A stretch of DNA of 64,000 nucleotides, taken from contig JAAZZQ010000069.1 of NCBI GenBank assembly GCA_014239155.1, positions 1-64,000 on the forward strand, written 5' to 3'. The translations under genes were made by a program, and so were the position numbers. Origin of the DNA: Lachnospiraceae bacterium. Lineage in GTDB: Bacteria > Bacillota > Clostridia > Lachnospirales > Lachnospiraceae. Under the pieces are notes generated by a model that saw nothing but the letters and a program-made list of their open reading frames with translations, made no database searches and was not told the DNA's origin. Shown in pieces: positions 55,973-63,882 of the stretch (the stretch's first letter is position 1; each line of letters starts with the position of its first letter).

Positions 55973-56416
55973 ATGCGAATTGACACATATGTAAATATAA
56001 TGAAGTATTTTTTTGTCGGGTTATTTTTACTTTCAATTTTGACAGGGATTGTAGCGATTTGGAAACGAATTCAAAAGAAACCATTGAAATATGAGTGGAT
56101 AAGTCCACTTACAATGATTTATTCAATTTTTGGTTTATGCAATACATTTCTTGCATATATTGCATATGATGATATTTCAGACCCAAATTATAGTAGGTAT
56201 GAAAACTGGGGATTGCATAATTTTATATTAAATGATTTAAAAATGTTGATTCTATGGCTATTTATCAGTGTGATAGTCTTTGTGATATTTTCGAGAAAAC
56301 AATGCAAAATTAGTAACCGTTCAGAAAACCTGTTTATCCGTTATATAGTTAAAACATTAAGCATATGGTTGTTGATTGGTATAATATGTTGCTTTATGTT
56401 TTTGGTAAAATTGTAA
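55973..56416 (+). CDS. Integral membrane protein, unknown
   Basis: 147 residues with about four hydrophobic segments (YFFVGLFLLSILTGIVAI; WISPLTMIYSIFGLCNTF; MLILWLFISVIVFVIF; LSIWLLIGIICCFMFL). No motif recognised. A GGAG ribosome site (TTAGGAGTG) precedes ATG. It begins the accessory region. Confidence 0.65.
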   Translation: MRIDTYVNIMKYFFVGLFLLSILTGIVAIWKRIQKKPLKYEWISPLTMIYSIFGLCNTFLAYIAYDDISDPNYSRYENWGLHNFILNDLKMLILWLFISVIVFVIFSRKQCKISNRSENLFIRYIVKTLSIWLLIGIICCFMFLVKL

Positions 56417-56481
56417 AAATATGGAAAAGGATTTGGTAATATTGTAGAACATTGTAAGGAATTTTTGAATTGCGAGGTTTT

Positions 56482-56853
56482 ATGGAAAGTAATGTTCGTT
56501 ATATTACATATGGTGCAAATGAAAAAGAGATAATAAAAAGAGGAATTGAAGCAATTAGAGAAGTTCTTATGGGTGATGATAACAAGAAAAAGAAAAGTCT
56601 TTTGTTTGCTTTGGATTGGTTTATGGACCCTTATTATAAACAAGATCACTACATTGCTGATTTCTATGATGAGTTAATTGATTTACTTCAAATAGTAACG
56701 ATCTCATCGAGTGATGATGTGTCAGAAGATGCATTGGATCTCTTGTCTTCCTATGGTTGGGGACCGTTTGAGATTCTTGAAAAAGAGATAGAAAAAGTGT
56801 CTGAACAAATAAAACCATATGTGTTAGAAGTGATCAACATGGATAAAGAATGA
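56482..56853 (+). CDS. Hypothetical helical protein, possibly immunity-like
   Basis: 123 residues, all helical, acidic, starting MESNVRYITYGANEKEI. The repeated pattern (LLFALDWFMDPYYKQDHYIADFYDELIDLL, in part) and a conserved-looking SSYGWGPFEILEKEI resemble small immunity proteins of contact or polymorphic toxin systems, but no toxin gene lies next to it. Start at ATG 56482 after GCGAGG. Confidence 0.5.
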   Translation: MESNVRYITYGANEKEIIKRGIEAIREVLMGDDNKKKKSLLFALDWFMDPYYKQDHYIADFYDELIDLLQIVTISSSDDVSEDALDLLSSYGWGPFEILEKEIEKVSEQIKPYVLEVINMDKE

Positions 56854-56914
56854 GATTTATAATAAATTAGTGGTTAGCTTTTGACCACTGGTTGATATCA
56901 GCATCCAGCGCAGT

Positions 56915-56941
56915 AAGCAGGAAAAGATAAATTTCCTGCTT
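56915..56941. terminator. Hairpin between convergent genes
   Basis: AAGCAGGAAA (56915-56924) pairs with TTTCCTGCTT (56932-56941); GATTTT follows on the plus strand. Likely terminator for the upstream plus-strand gene and end of the RNA-repair operon. Confidence 0.55.
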
Positions 56942-56945
56942 GATT

Positions 56946-58067
56946 TTAAAAAATGATATTGACTGTATAAGCTTCCCAAGGCGCTGGCAGTTCTAATTTT
57001 TGTATCATGTTTTCCAAGACAGGTTCTGGGATATAGCGTGCCCTTTTTTGATTTCTGGCAATAAGATCTTGATAGGGGGTTTCCAGATATAAAATGTGCA
57101 CGCGAGCACCATAGCCAGCAAAGAGATTGATCAGTCGCTGTCTCGTTTCTTCAATGAAGTTTGTTGCGTTCCAGATAAATGGTTCTTTTTTTCTTAAAAA
57201 AATTCTGGCTTGATCTGTTGCAATTTGCGCGATTTTGCCAGAATTTTTTGTGGGAGGCAATCCCAACTGTTCGCGGATTTTGTCGAGAGAAACAACAGGC
57301 AATCCTGCGCCGTGTTGCTCAATCCAATAGTCTTTTCCCGCTAGAGGTAGACCAGACATTAAAAGGACATCAAATTCTGTATCATCACATAATTCTGCTT
57401 TATGCCATAACTTTTCTCTATGAAAATATTGATATTTTGTATAGGGGTTCGCAAATGCATAAGACTTTTCCCAAACACCTAATTCCTGAGTGTACTCTGC
57501 GAATAATTCAACTTGTTCTACAAATGAACTAGGATTTTCTGTAATTCGTCCGTTCACATCAGCCTTTGAGAGTAGATATAAAAGGCGCAAAGGAATGCTT
57601 TCTGCCGCTTTGAGTAAATCAAACTCTATTCTGTCTTTGTTCCAAAACCACACAGGTAAACCATGATATCGAATTAGCTTTGCGATTATTTCCCGCTGAT
57701 AGAAAGTTAAGCCAAACTGTTTTGCTTCTTTGTAAACCATTTGGCGAAAGACTTTTTCTCCGATAATCGTATGCTTTGGCGCTATCCACATACCATTTTC
57801 CTGTTTGGTGCAATATATTTTCCCAATATCATGAAAAGCTGCTGCTAAAAACAATAGTTCCTGTTCTTCCTGTGTCAATTCTTTCCATTCAGGAAGTGCC
57901 ATCAGTTTTTTACAGACCATTTCTGTATGGCAATATACATCACCTTCCCCGTGATACTCGGGATTTTGAGGAATATTTTTCAGCGCACATAGTTCAGGGT
58001 AACAGCAGGAGAGCTGAGAAAAAGAAAATTTGCTGTCTCCGATTACTTTAAGAATATTTTGACTCAT
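56946..58067 (-). CDS. HD-domain / polynucleotide kinase RNA end-healing protein (HD-Pnk)
   Basis: 373 residues, two domains. The N-terminal HD phosphohydrolase (about 35-200) has His47 and the pair HD (FHDIGKIY, 79-80), with HGLPVWFW and SKADVNGR further on. The C-terminal P-loop kinase (about 235-373) has LLMSGLPLAGKD as Walker A (Asp where Ser/Thr is usual), then WNATNF and LYLETPYQDLIARNQKR. This order matches HD-Pnk of Runella, whose HD domain removes 2',3'-cyclic phosphate and whose kinase phosphorylates 5'-OH ends. Its ATG shares one base with the ligase stop (TGATG), so the two are translationally coupled. Heals ends for the ligase. Confidence 0.85.
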   Translation of the reverse strand: MSQNILKVIGDSKFSFSQLSCCYPELCALKNIPQNPEYHGEGDVYCHTEMVCKKLMALPEWKELTQEEQELLFLAAAFHDIGKIYCTKQENGMWIAPKHTIIGEKVFRQMVYKEAKQFGLTFYQREIIAKLIRYHGLPVWFWNKDRIEFDLLKAAESIPLRLLYLLSKADVNGRITENPSSFVEQVELFAEYTQELGVWEKSYAFANPYTKYQYFHREKLWHKAELCDDTEFDVLLMSGLPLAGKDYWIEQHGAGLPVVSLDKIREQLGLPPTKNSGKIAQIATDQARIFLRKKEPFIWNATNFIEETRQRLINLFAGYGARVHILYLETPYQDLIARNQKRARYIPEPVLENMIQKLELPAPWEAYTVNIIF

Positions 58068-58876
58068 CAAAGGTTCTCCTTCTCTGGCATTGCAAACAAG
58101 TCCACTCCATCTGCTAAACAATTCGTTATAATTGGACGGTTGCTCCAGTGACTTTCTGAGTCAAGAATAGTGTTCAGAAAAGTTCCTCGTACAAACTTTA
58201 AGCGGTCGGTAACATAGTCGCCGTCTTCAACTTTAATATAGATTCCTTCCATAATTCCTGTTAAGTCTGTCTGGCGGATAGCTAACGCAGAATCTATTCC
58301 ACTTTTTTGGCATTGTATAAGAAAATTTTGTTTTTGCTTGTCGGAGATAAACAGGCTTGGACCAATCCATTTTTCAATCGCATGCACTGTCTTAAAAGTC
58401 CCTTCTGTTAGTACACGTACAGAACAGATAAACGGGGCTTGATTCAAAAATTCTCTGCGTTTTCTGGTGGAGTAAAAACGTTGTTCTTTTTTGTCAAAAA
58501 TATCAAATTCCATAAAATAATGGGGTAATTGGTTATAAAATACAGTATGTTTTGCATACAACCATTCCCCGTACATCACATATCGGTCTTCAAGCAAATG
58601 ATGCAGTTGCGTTTCAAAGCAACCTGCCCAAAGTTTAAACAAATCAAATTGTCGTTCTCCATAACCGCCATTTAAAAAGTGCCCACGGCTTTGCAAGTAC
58701 ATTTTTCCATCTGTGCCAAAACTAATGCCACAGTTTGCACCATCCACTTTTTCTTCAAGAACAAAGTAGTTTCCTTTTACATTATTTAATTTTACGAAGT
58801 CTAGGTCTCCATCACCTAATTGCTGTTTAGAGCCTTCCAGATGTCTGGTTCGCGGATATTTAAAAATCTGTTCCAT
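58067..58876 (-). CDS. Rnl2-like ATP-dependent RNA ligase
   Basis: 269 residues, cytosolic. Covalent nucleotidyltransferase motifs: motif I EEKVDGANCG with the adenylated Lys43, motif Ia/III region YVMYGEWLYAKHTVFY and YFMEFDIFDK, motif IV EGIYIKVEDGDY and motif V RLKFVRG. Length and motif spacing fit T4 Rnl2-like RNA ligases without the C-terminal domain, and are too short for DNA ligase. It joins 3'-OH to 5'-phosphate RNA ends after AMP transfer. First gene of the RNA-repair pair; its promoter is not clear (a TATACAAT lies about 40 nt upstream). Confidence 0.87.
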   Translation of the reverse strand: MEQIFKYPRTRHLEGSKQQLGDGDLDFVKLNNVKGNYFVLEEKVDGANCGISFGTDGKMYLQSRGHFLNGGYGERQFDLFKLWAGCFETQLHHLLEDRYVMYGEWLYAKHTVFYNQLPHYFMEFDIFDKKEQRFYSTRKRREFLNQAPFICSVRVLTEGTFKTVHAIEKWIGPSLFISDKQKQNFLIQCQKSGIDSALAIRQTDLTGIMEGIYIKVEDGDYVTDRLKFVRGTFLNTILDSESHWSNRPIITNCLADGVDLFAMPEKENL

Positions 58877-59330
58877 AAAATAGCCTTATTCCTACGAAAT
58901 TAATTTAATTGTATAACAGTCAAATTTGCTTTGCTGTACATTCATATTATTTTAATATTATATAATGTATTTATTAATGCTGCAAGCTATTTTAATATGG
59001 CTTCTAATGCGCAGTTATTTTTCAGTTACTGTTCACAAGCAATGTCATCCAGTTGAGAAGATTTTCCAAATTATGGTCCCGTAAAAAGTTCGATAACAAA
59101 AGCAAAATACAGAAGAAATCAAACTTTCGCGGCAAAATCGCATCTGGTCGTCCTGACCATAATAAATGACCAAATTGTCCCAGAGAGAAGTTCGTCTCAG
59201 ATAGCCTTTTATCTTGATGCCTTGCATTCCAATTCAAGTATGATTTTACGGAGAATTTTTGTTTGCCTTATAGTAGATAAGTTCACCGAGACAGATGAGA
59301 AAGGCGTCTGCCTACATAATGGATTAAATA

Positions 59331-59447
59331 TTAATTGCGTAATATGAAACTATAACTGTGGCTAGGCTCACAATACTCATATCCACAAGTATAAATCATA
59401 GCATCAATATTCCTAAAAAAGTCATTTGAAAAGTAGTAATCCTGCAT
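59331..59447 (-). pseudogene. AraC-family regulator, N-terminal fragment
   Basis: 38 codons (MQDYYFSNDFFRNID ... YEYCEPSHSY) with an intact AAGGAGG ribosome site, then a stop. The CGYEYCEPSHSYSF stretch is the start of the sugar-binding domain of AraC regulators, and the DNA-binding half is missing. A degraded gene. Confidence 0.55.
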
Positions 59448-59717
59448 TGAAAATTTCCTCCTTAGCAAGTCTTCTATGCCAAATTTGCATTAGATAACAA
59501 TGTCGTAATGTTCAATGTCAAAGTCACATTTCTCCATAGGAACCTTATTATATCGCGCTATAATATTAATTACAAGAGCAAATAAAAAATATAAAAGTTG
59601 CTTCTATTGTGTACTGTGGTCACGGGAAAAATGGAAGTCAAAAGGCTTTTGCAGAAAGAAGAAGGAGCATGGAATGGATGCGAATAAGCGACAAAGATAT
59701 GAAAAAATCTCCATAGA

Positions 59718-59843
59718 ACTTTGATTCATATTGGGATAGATACTGCGAACTTACAAGGAAAATATTTCACAACACATGTGAAAGATGGAGATTTGGTAAA
59801 GAAGGGACAACTGTTGGTTGAATTTCACAAGGAGAAATTTTAA
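59718..59843 (+). pseudogene. PTS EIIA (glucose-type) C-terminal fragment
   Basis: The frame reads IHIGIDTANLQGKYF then HVKDGDLVKKGQLLVEF before a stop. This is the end of an EIIA-Glc/beta-glucoside EIIA domain (with its active-site-adjacent HIGIDT). The upstream part is absent. Confidence 0.65.
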
Positions 59844-59910
59844 GTTTGTGAAAATATATACAAAAGTAATTAAATTTGATATAATACATTCATGGAATTA
59901 AGAAAGGAAA

Positions 59911-60300
59911 TTATATATCAACGGCAATTTCCGAACCGTCAATGGCAAATACGCGGTATCCCTCCCATGTGTTGGGAGGATTTGTGAATCGAAACAGGTC
60001 GGTGGATAAATTAAAAATATCTTCAAAAGCATGTGGTGATATTATGTAGCGTGTTTTTGAAAAAGCCTGTTTAGAAATGAAAATACTTTTTTGCCGAAAA
60101 ACAAATCCAGTTCTGTAGTCAGTGGCTTTTGCGGCATACTTAACACGAAATACATTATGTCTTGGAATGAAAGCTTTCTGTTTCTAGTAAAGGCAGTTTT
60201 TTTGAGACAGTGTTTTTGTTTAAACGAAGCAGAAGAAATAAGGTCTTTCACATTTTTAATAAGCTGACAGATACTATTTTTTGAACATATGGATACCTCG
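59911..60300 (-). pseudogene. IS4-family transposase, N-terminal remnant
   Basis: On the minus strand pieces read AFTRNRKLSFQDIMYFVLSM, then after a frame disruption WEGYRVFAIDGSEIAVD, ending at a stop. These are the N-terminal domain and first catalytic Asp of an IS4-type DDE transposase; the rest is missing. Upper boundary approximate. Confidence 0.65.
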
Positions 60301-60441
60301 CAATCAATAAGATAATTAATTGCAGAACAACATTTTTCGGCATACCTGTCAAGTGTTTTTATTAAATTTTTAGAATTATTTTCTGTTGTGTAAGAAGGGG
60401 AAAGTTTGGCTTAAGTTGACGACATTGTTGGAGGGATAAGA

Positions 60442-60993
60442 GTGAAAAAGGCATCAAATGATAGTCTAAGTAAGTTTATCAGTTTCATATTACGGCATCA
60501 TCCAGAAGCAGCATATGTTCAGCTTGATAAACATGGTTGGGCAGATGTGGATCAGCTAATATTAGGAATTAACAAAAACGGGAAGAAAATCAATAGAGAT
60601 ATTTTGGAGGAGATTGTCAGAACAGACAATAAACAAAGGTATTCCTTTAATGAAGATAAAACGCTGATTCGTGCCAATCAGGGTCATAGTGTCCCTGTGG
60701 ATGTTGAGTTGAACGAGCAGGAGCCGCCAGAAATTTTATATCATGGCACTGCGAAGCGGTTTTATGAGAACATTAAAGTGGAAGGGCTAAAACCGATGGG
60801 GCGTTTATATGTGCATTTATCAAAAGATATTGAGACAGCGCTCAATGTGGGAAAACGACATGGAAAACCGGTTGTTTTAAAGGTTTTCAGTGGAAGTATG
60901 TACCAAGACGGACAGATATTTTATCTTTCTGAAAATGGGGTATGGCTTACTAAAAAGGTTGGTATCAAATATATTGAACAGATAAATATATAA
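60442..60993 (+). CDS. kptA: RNA 2'-phosphotransferase (Tpt1/KptA)
   Basis: Moves an internal RNA 2'-phosphate to NAD+, giving ADP-ribose 1''-2''-cyclic phosphate and nicotinamide. 183 residues, GTG start after GGAGGGAT. Seen: LSKFISFILRHHPE (KptA N-terminal motif), RYSFNEDKTLIRANQGHS, ILYHGTAKRF and GRLYVHLSKDIETALNVG, giving the Arg-His-Arg-Arg-type active-site set across the two lobes. Bacterial roles are poorly known. Here it lies 1.6 kb from an RNA ligase/HD-Pnk pair, which gives it a possible substrate, the 2'-PO4 junction. Confidence 0.92.
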   Translation: MKKASNDSLSKFISFILRHHPEAAYVQLDKHGWADVDQLILGINKNGKKINRDILEEIVRTDNKQRYSFNEDKTLIRANQGHSVPVDVELNEQEPPEILYHGTAKRFYENIKVEGLKPMGRLYVHLSKDIETALNVGKRHGKPVVLKVFSGSMYQDGQIFYLSENGVWLTKKVGIKYIEQINI

Positions 60994-61008
60994 AATTAAA
61001 AAAAACTA

Positions 61009-61037
61009 TTGACAAAAGCATTGATATAAGATAATAT
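61009..61037 (+). promoter_or_regulatory. Promoter of the tRNA-Leu gene
   Basis: Consensus TTGACA (61009-61014), 17-bp spacer, TAATAT (61032-61037); start expected near 61044. Confidence 0.8.
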
Positions 61038-61047
61038 AAATTTGTTC

Positions 61048-61131
61048 GCGGAAGTGCTGGAATTGGCAGACAGGCAAGACTAAGGATCTTGTGCTCGGTA
61101 GAGCGTGTGGGTTCAAGTCCCATCTTCCGCA
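61048..61131 (+). tRNA. tRNA-Leu (anticodon AAG)
   Basis: 84 nt with acceptor stem GCGGAAG/CTTCCGC, discriminator A, anticodon stem CAAGA/TCTTG closing loop CTAAGGA (anticodon AAG), a long variable arm (GTGCTCGGTAGAGCGT) and T arm GTGGGTTCAAGTCCCAT. The class II variable arm and the anticodon identify leucine. CCA is not encoded. Confidence 0.93.
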
Positions 61132-61187
61132 GTATTTAAGTAGCATGGATTTTGGTAAAAGCCTTAATTTTATGCTATTTTTTTATA

Positions 61188-61445
61188 CACCACTTTACAA
61201 CTTTTTTATAAATAGATAATGTTACCCAAATCCTTGAAAATACTACTTTTTCTGCTTCAAAGGGTGTAAATTTTGCTATAGGATACAATATTTGATACCC
61301 AAAAAAGTTAAAATTTGAGTCCAAAATATTATTTATCGTTTTGGGATTAAACCTCGAAACCCAGAGAAATTAGTAAGACCAATTAAGGTTTTTTAATTCA
61401 GAGAGCCTTGAACAATCAAATCGTCAAAAAGTTGTAAAGTGGTGT
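61188..61445. repeat. 258-bp MITE-like element with perfect 20-bp terminal inverted repeats
   Basis: ACACCACTTTACAACTTTTT at 61188-61207 is exactly repeated in inverse at 61426-61445. The interior is A/T-rich and non-coding. A third copy with one change in 19 (ACACCAGTTTACAACTTTT) is at 63471-63489. No clear target duplication. It starts 57 bp after the tRNA. Confidence 0.65.
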
Positions 61446-61479
61446 CAAGAATTTAATTCTTATGATACATAGAGGGTTC

Positions 61480-61656
61480 TAATTGTCAGATTATATTTGG
61501 TGAACATGCCAATCAAAAGGAGGCGGCAATTAAATCTGTAGAAAAAATTCGATTAAATCAAATAAAAGAAGTGCGTAAAGAATTTTTTAATGAATTACCT
61601 CAATTTTATGAAATGTTTTATAAAAGATTAAAATTATTGAAGTCAATAAAATTCTA
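61480..61656 (+). pseudogene. Degraded ORF fragment upstream of fic
   Basis: An open frame reads FGEHANQKEAAIKSVEKIRL, then a helical charged segment to KSIKF and a stop, with no start codon or ribosome site. Possibly the 3' end of a lost gene; family not recognised. Confidence 0.3.
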
Positions 61657-61675
61657 GTTTTGTGGGAGGAATGAT

Positions 61676-62404
61676 ATGAATAAAGATTTTTTGCAATTTC
61701 TTTTAGAAAGATTCAAGATAGAAAGAGAACGATTTGATAGATCCGGTGTATACGCTTATACACAGCGCTTACTTGCTTATAACTCAAATAAGATTGAGGG
61801 GAGTACACTCACTGAGGAACAAACAGCTTCTTTGTTTGATAATGGAATTTTGCCCAAATCAAATGATTATTACAGAGCAAAAGATGTTGAGGAAATGAAT
61901 GGACATTTTCTGATGTTCAATAAAATGTTGGATACTTTGGATGAGCCATTGACACAAGAATTGATAAAGAAATTCCACTATGAGTTAAAGTCTGGTGTTT
62001 TTGAGGATCGCGCTAATGGATATGCTATTGGCGATTATAAAAAACGTCCGAATATGATTGGTATGTATCAGACTGTAAAGCCAGAGAATGTAGCTCAGGA
62101 AATGTATTTATTACTAGATTGGTATAGCAATCAAAAATCAGATATTTCTGTATTGGCGGAGTTTCATGCAAAATATGAGAGTATCCATCCGTTTCAGGAC
62201 GGTAATGGCAGAACTGGAAGATTGATTCTTTTTAGAGAATGTTTGAAGAATGGTATTGTGCCAGTAGTAATTGAAGATGCTAACAGAAATGAATATCTGG
62301 AGTCTTTGAAAGCCTATAGAGAAGAAAGGAGTTTGTTTAAATTAATTGAATTATTCAAGAAAGAGCAACAGTTCTACTTTGAGAAATGTAAGTATTTTAT
62401 GTAA
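61676..62404 (+). CDS. Fic-domain protein
   Basis: 242 residues with a complete Fic motif HPFQDGNGRTGRLI (about 169-182), so AMP transfer (or related nucleotidyl transfer) to a protein is expected. An N-terminal inhibitory-type helix motif is suggested by SNKIEGSTLTEEQ (about 40-52; [S/T]xxx[E/G]N-like), as in class II self-inhibited Fic proteins. No separate antitoxin is adjacent. ATG follows GGGAGGA. Embedded among repeats and remnants. Confidence 0.9.
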   Translation: MNKDFLQFLLERFKIERERFDRSGVYAYTQRLLAYNSNKIEGSTLTEEQTASLFDNGILPKSNDYYRAKDVEEMNGHFLMFNKMLDTLDEPLTQELIKKFHYELKSGVFEDRANGYAIGDYKKRPNMIGMYQTVKPENVAQEMYLLLDWYSNQKSDISVLAEFHAKYESIHPFQDGNGRTGRLILFRECLKNGIVPVVIEDANRNEYLESLKAYREERSLFKLIELFKKEQQFYFEKCKYFM

Positions 62405-62468
62405 GATGGACATGAATGTTTCGTTTTAAGAAAAACAAATAATATGAGATATGTTTATTTAGATTAAA

Positions 62469-62620
62469 AAAATTATAATAACGAAGAAGAAGCTGCAAGA
62501 TTGCTATCTGAAACTACTTGGATATATGGAGACTGTTCACCAGATAACAAAGAGCAATGCCAAGAGTGTTTAAGTGATATTTTAAAAAGCCATTTAGAAG
62601 AAATAGAAATACTTAATTAA
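62469..62620 (+). pseudogene. Degraded ORF fragment
   Basis: Frame reading NEEEAARLLSETTWIYGD and EQCQECLSDILKSHLEEIE to a stop, with an upstream stop and no start. The rest of 62405-62846 holds only similarly broken frames. Confidence 0.3.
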
Positions 62621-62846
62621 TAAATGCGAAATTTCGAGAAATAGAAGAAAGTGTGAAGAAAGCTATAAAAAATAGAATGGGGAAAGAAAATAGGTGTTGT
62701 TAAACAAGTTTAAGGATAGATGGCAAGTGACTGTGTTTTCGAGGATGGTGACACAATAAAATAACTATTTGAAGACGCTATAAAATATTCTTGATATAGC
62801 ATTCATTATAAGGTACTATATTGTATAGGGGGAGGAGGTTGACAAG

Positions 62847-63380
62847 ATGGATGTAGTAAGAGACTTTGAAATATATACAATAGATGATATCTATGCGTTG
62901 CCGGATGGAGAGCGCGCAGAGCTGATTGATGGAAAGATTTATTATATGGCTCCACCAAATACGAAACATCAAAGATTGCTTAACTATATTAGTACAGAAA
63001 TAAATATTCATATTAGGAACAATAAAGGTGATTGCGAGGTTTTTCCAGCTCCATTTGCTGTATTCTTAAATGAAAATAATGAAAACTATATAGAACCAGA
63101 TATATCAGTTATTTGTGACAAAAATAAGATTAGTGATAAAGGTTGCAACGGTGCTCCAGATTGGGTGATTGAGATAGTCTCACCAGGTAGTAAGGCTATG
63201 GACTATTTTACAAAGCTGTTCAAATATAGAACAGCAGAAGTTAGGGAATACTGGATAGTTGATCCTATGAAAGAATTGGTGACAGTGTATCAATTTGAAA
63301 AAGAAACAATGGAACAGTATTCTTTTGATGAAGATATTCCAGTTGGAATATATGATAATTTTTCTATAAGAGTACAGTGA
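62847..63380 (+). CDS. Uma2-family (DUF820) restriction-endonuclease-fold protein
   Basis: 177 residues. Uma2 pattern: YTIDDIYALPDGERAELIDG at the start (in part), MAPPNTKHQRL, EPDISVICD (PD motif), PDWVIEIVSPGS (D/E-x-K-like core) and YREYWIVDP-type VREYWIVDP. PD-(D/E)xK fold nuclease relatives, function unknown; common in mobile regions. GGGGGAGGAGG precedes ATG. Confidence 0.88.
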   Translation: MDVVRDFEIYTIDDIYALPDGERAELIDGKIYYMAPPNTKHQRLLNYISTEINIHIRNNKGDCEVFPAPFAVFLNENNENYIEPDISVICDKNKISDKGCNGAPDWVIEIVSPGSKAMDYFTKLFKYRTAEVREYWIVDPMKELVTVYQFEKETMEQYSFDEDIPVGIYDNFSIRVQ

Positions 63381-63402
63381 ATAAAATATTATTACAACAA
63401 GA

Positions 63403-63433
63403 AGTGATACTTATTGAGATGGGTATCGCTTTT
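63403..63433 (+). terminator. Terminator after the Uma2 gene
   Basis: AGTGATAC (63403-63410) pairs with GTATCGCT (63423-63430), then TTT. Confidence 0.6.
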
Positions 63434-63470
63434 ATGTTCCAATTTAGAAACCGTAATTTTTGTTATACTA

Positions 63471-63491
63471 ACACCAGTTTACAACTTTTGG
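63471..63491 (+). repeat. Third copy of the 19-20 bp repeat
   Basis: ACACCAGTTTACAACTTTT, 18 of 19 identical to 61188-61206 and inverse to 61427-61445, so the Fic-Uma2 block is bracketed by inverted copies. Confidence 0.65.
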
Positions 63492-63585
63492 ACATTTTTA
63501 AAGCCCGATAAGACATAGTTCTCAATTATTTTGACCAGAGCACATGATTTTTTCACAGTTTCGAGTTTTCCCACGAAACTGCTAG

Positions 63586-63835
63586 TCAGAATCCTTCTAT
63601 GGCGTTTATAGTGTAAATAAGCCGTCTGACTGCCTCCGAATACTTGAAATAGGTGGAAAGGGTTACCCAGTTATCATACCAGGATTTATAGATTTTTGGA
63701 TATTTCGAGTCCCATATCCCGCATGACGGAGTTGACATCGGTTCCGCTTTTGATGCTGATGTCATTATTTTTCAGATAATTATGCATCATTTTTCTCATT
63801 GCAGTTTTTTGTAGGCTTTCGTTTTTTCTTGCCAT
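63586..63835 (-). pseudogene. IS256-family transposase with internal deletion
   Basis: N-terminus MARKNESLQKTAMRKMM to about residue 45 joins, with a frame change at the CTCGAAATATCC junction, to the C-terminal piece SWYDNWVTLSTYFKYSEAV, RRLIYTINAIEGF and a stop. The catalytic middle is gone. GGAGG lies before ATG 63835 but is buried in the hairpin at 63843-63882. Confidence 0.75.
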
Positions 63836-63842
63836 AATTAAA

Positions 63843-63882
63843 CCTCCAAACTGAGTAATCTTATCTTACATCAGTTTGGAGG
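63843..63882 (-). promoter_or_regulatory. Hairpin masking the transposase ribosome site
   Basis: Perfect 12-bp stem (63843-63854 with 63871-63882). On the minus strand its downstream arm contains the GGAGG Shine-Dalgarno of the IS256 remnant, so read-through mRNA would not be translated. Confidence 0.55.

Noticed and set aside
59022-59237. Overlapping minus-strand ORFs of 60-71 codons
   Set aside because: Two frames are open over the same stretch, neither has a start signal or a recognisable motif; treated as degraded sequence.
59515-59724. 69-codon plus-strand ORF
   Set aside because: Basic, low-complexity translation, no ribosome site, in the remnant zone.
58877-60441. A new defence gene between the RNA ligase and kptA
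   Set aside because: Every frame is broken; only fragments of known sugar-uptake and transposase genes are readable.
61188-61445. CRISPR-like repeat array after the tRNA
   Set aside because: Only two inverted copies, no direct-repeat/spacer pattern.
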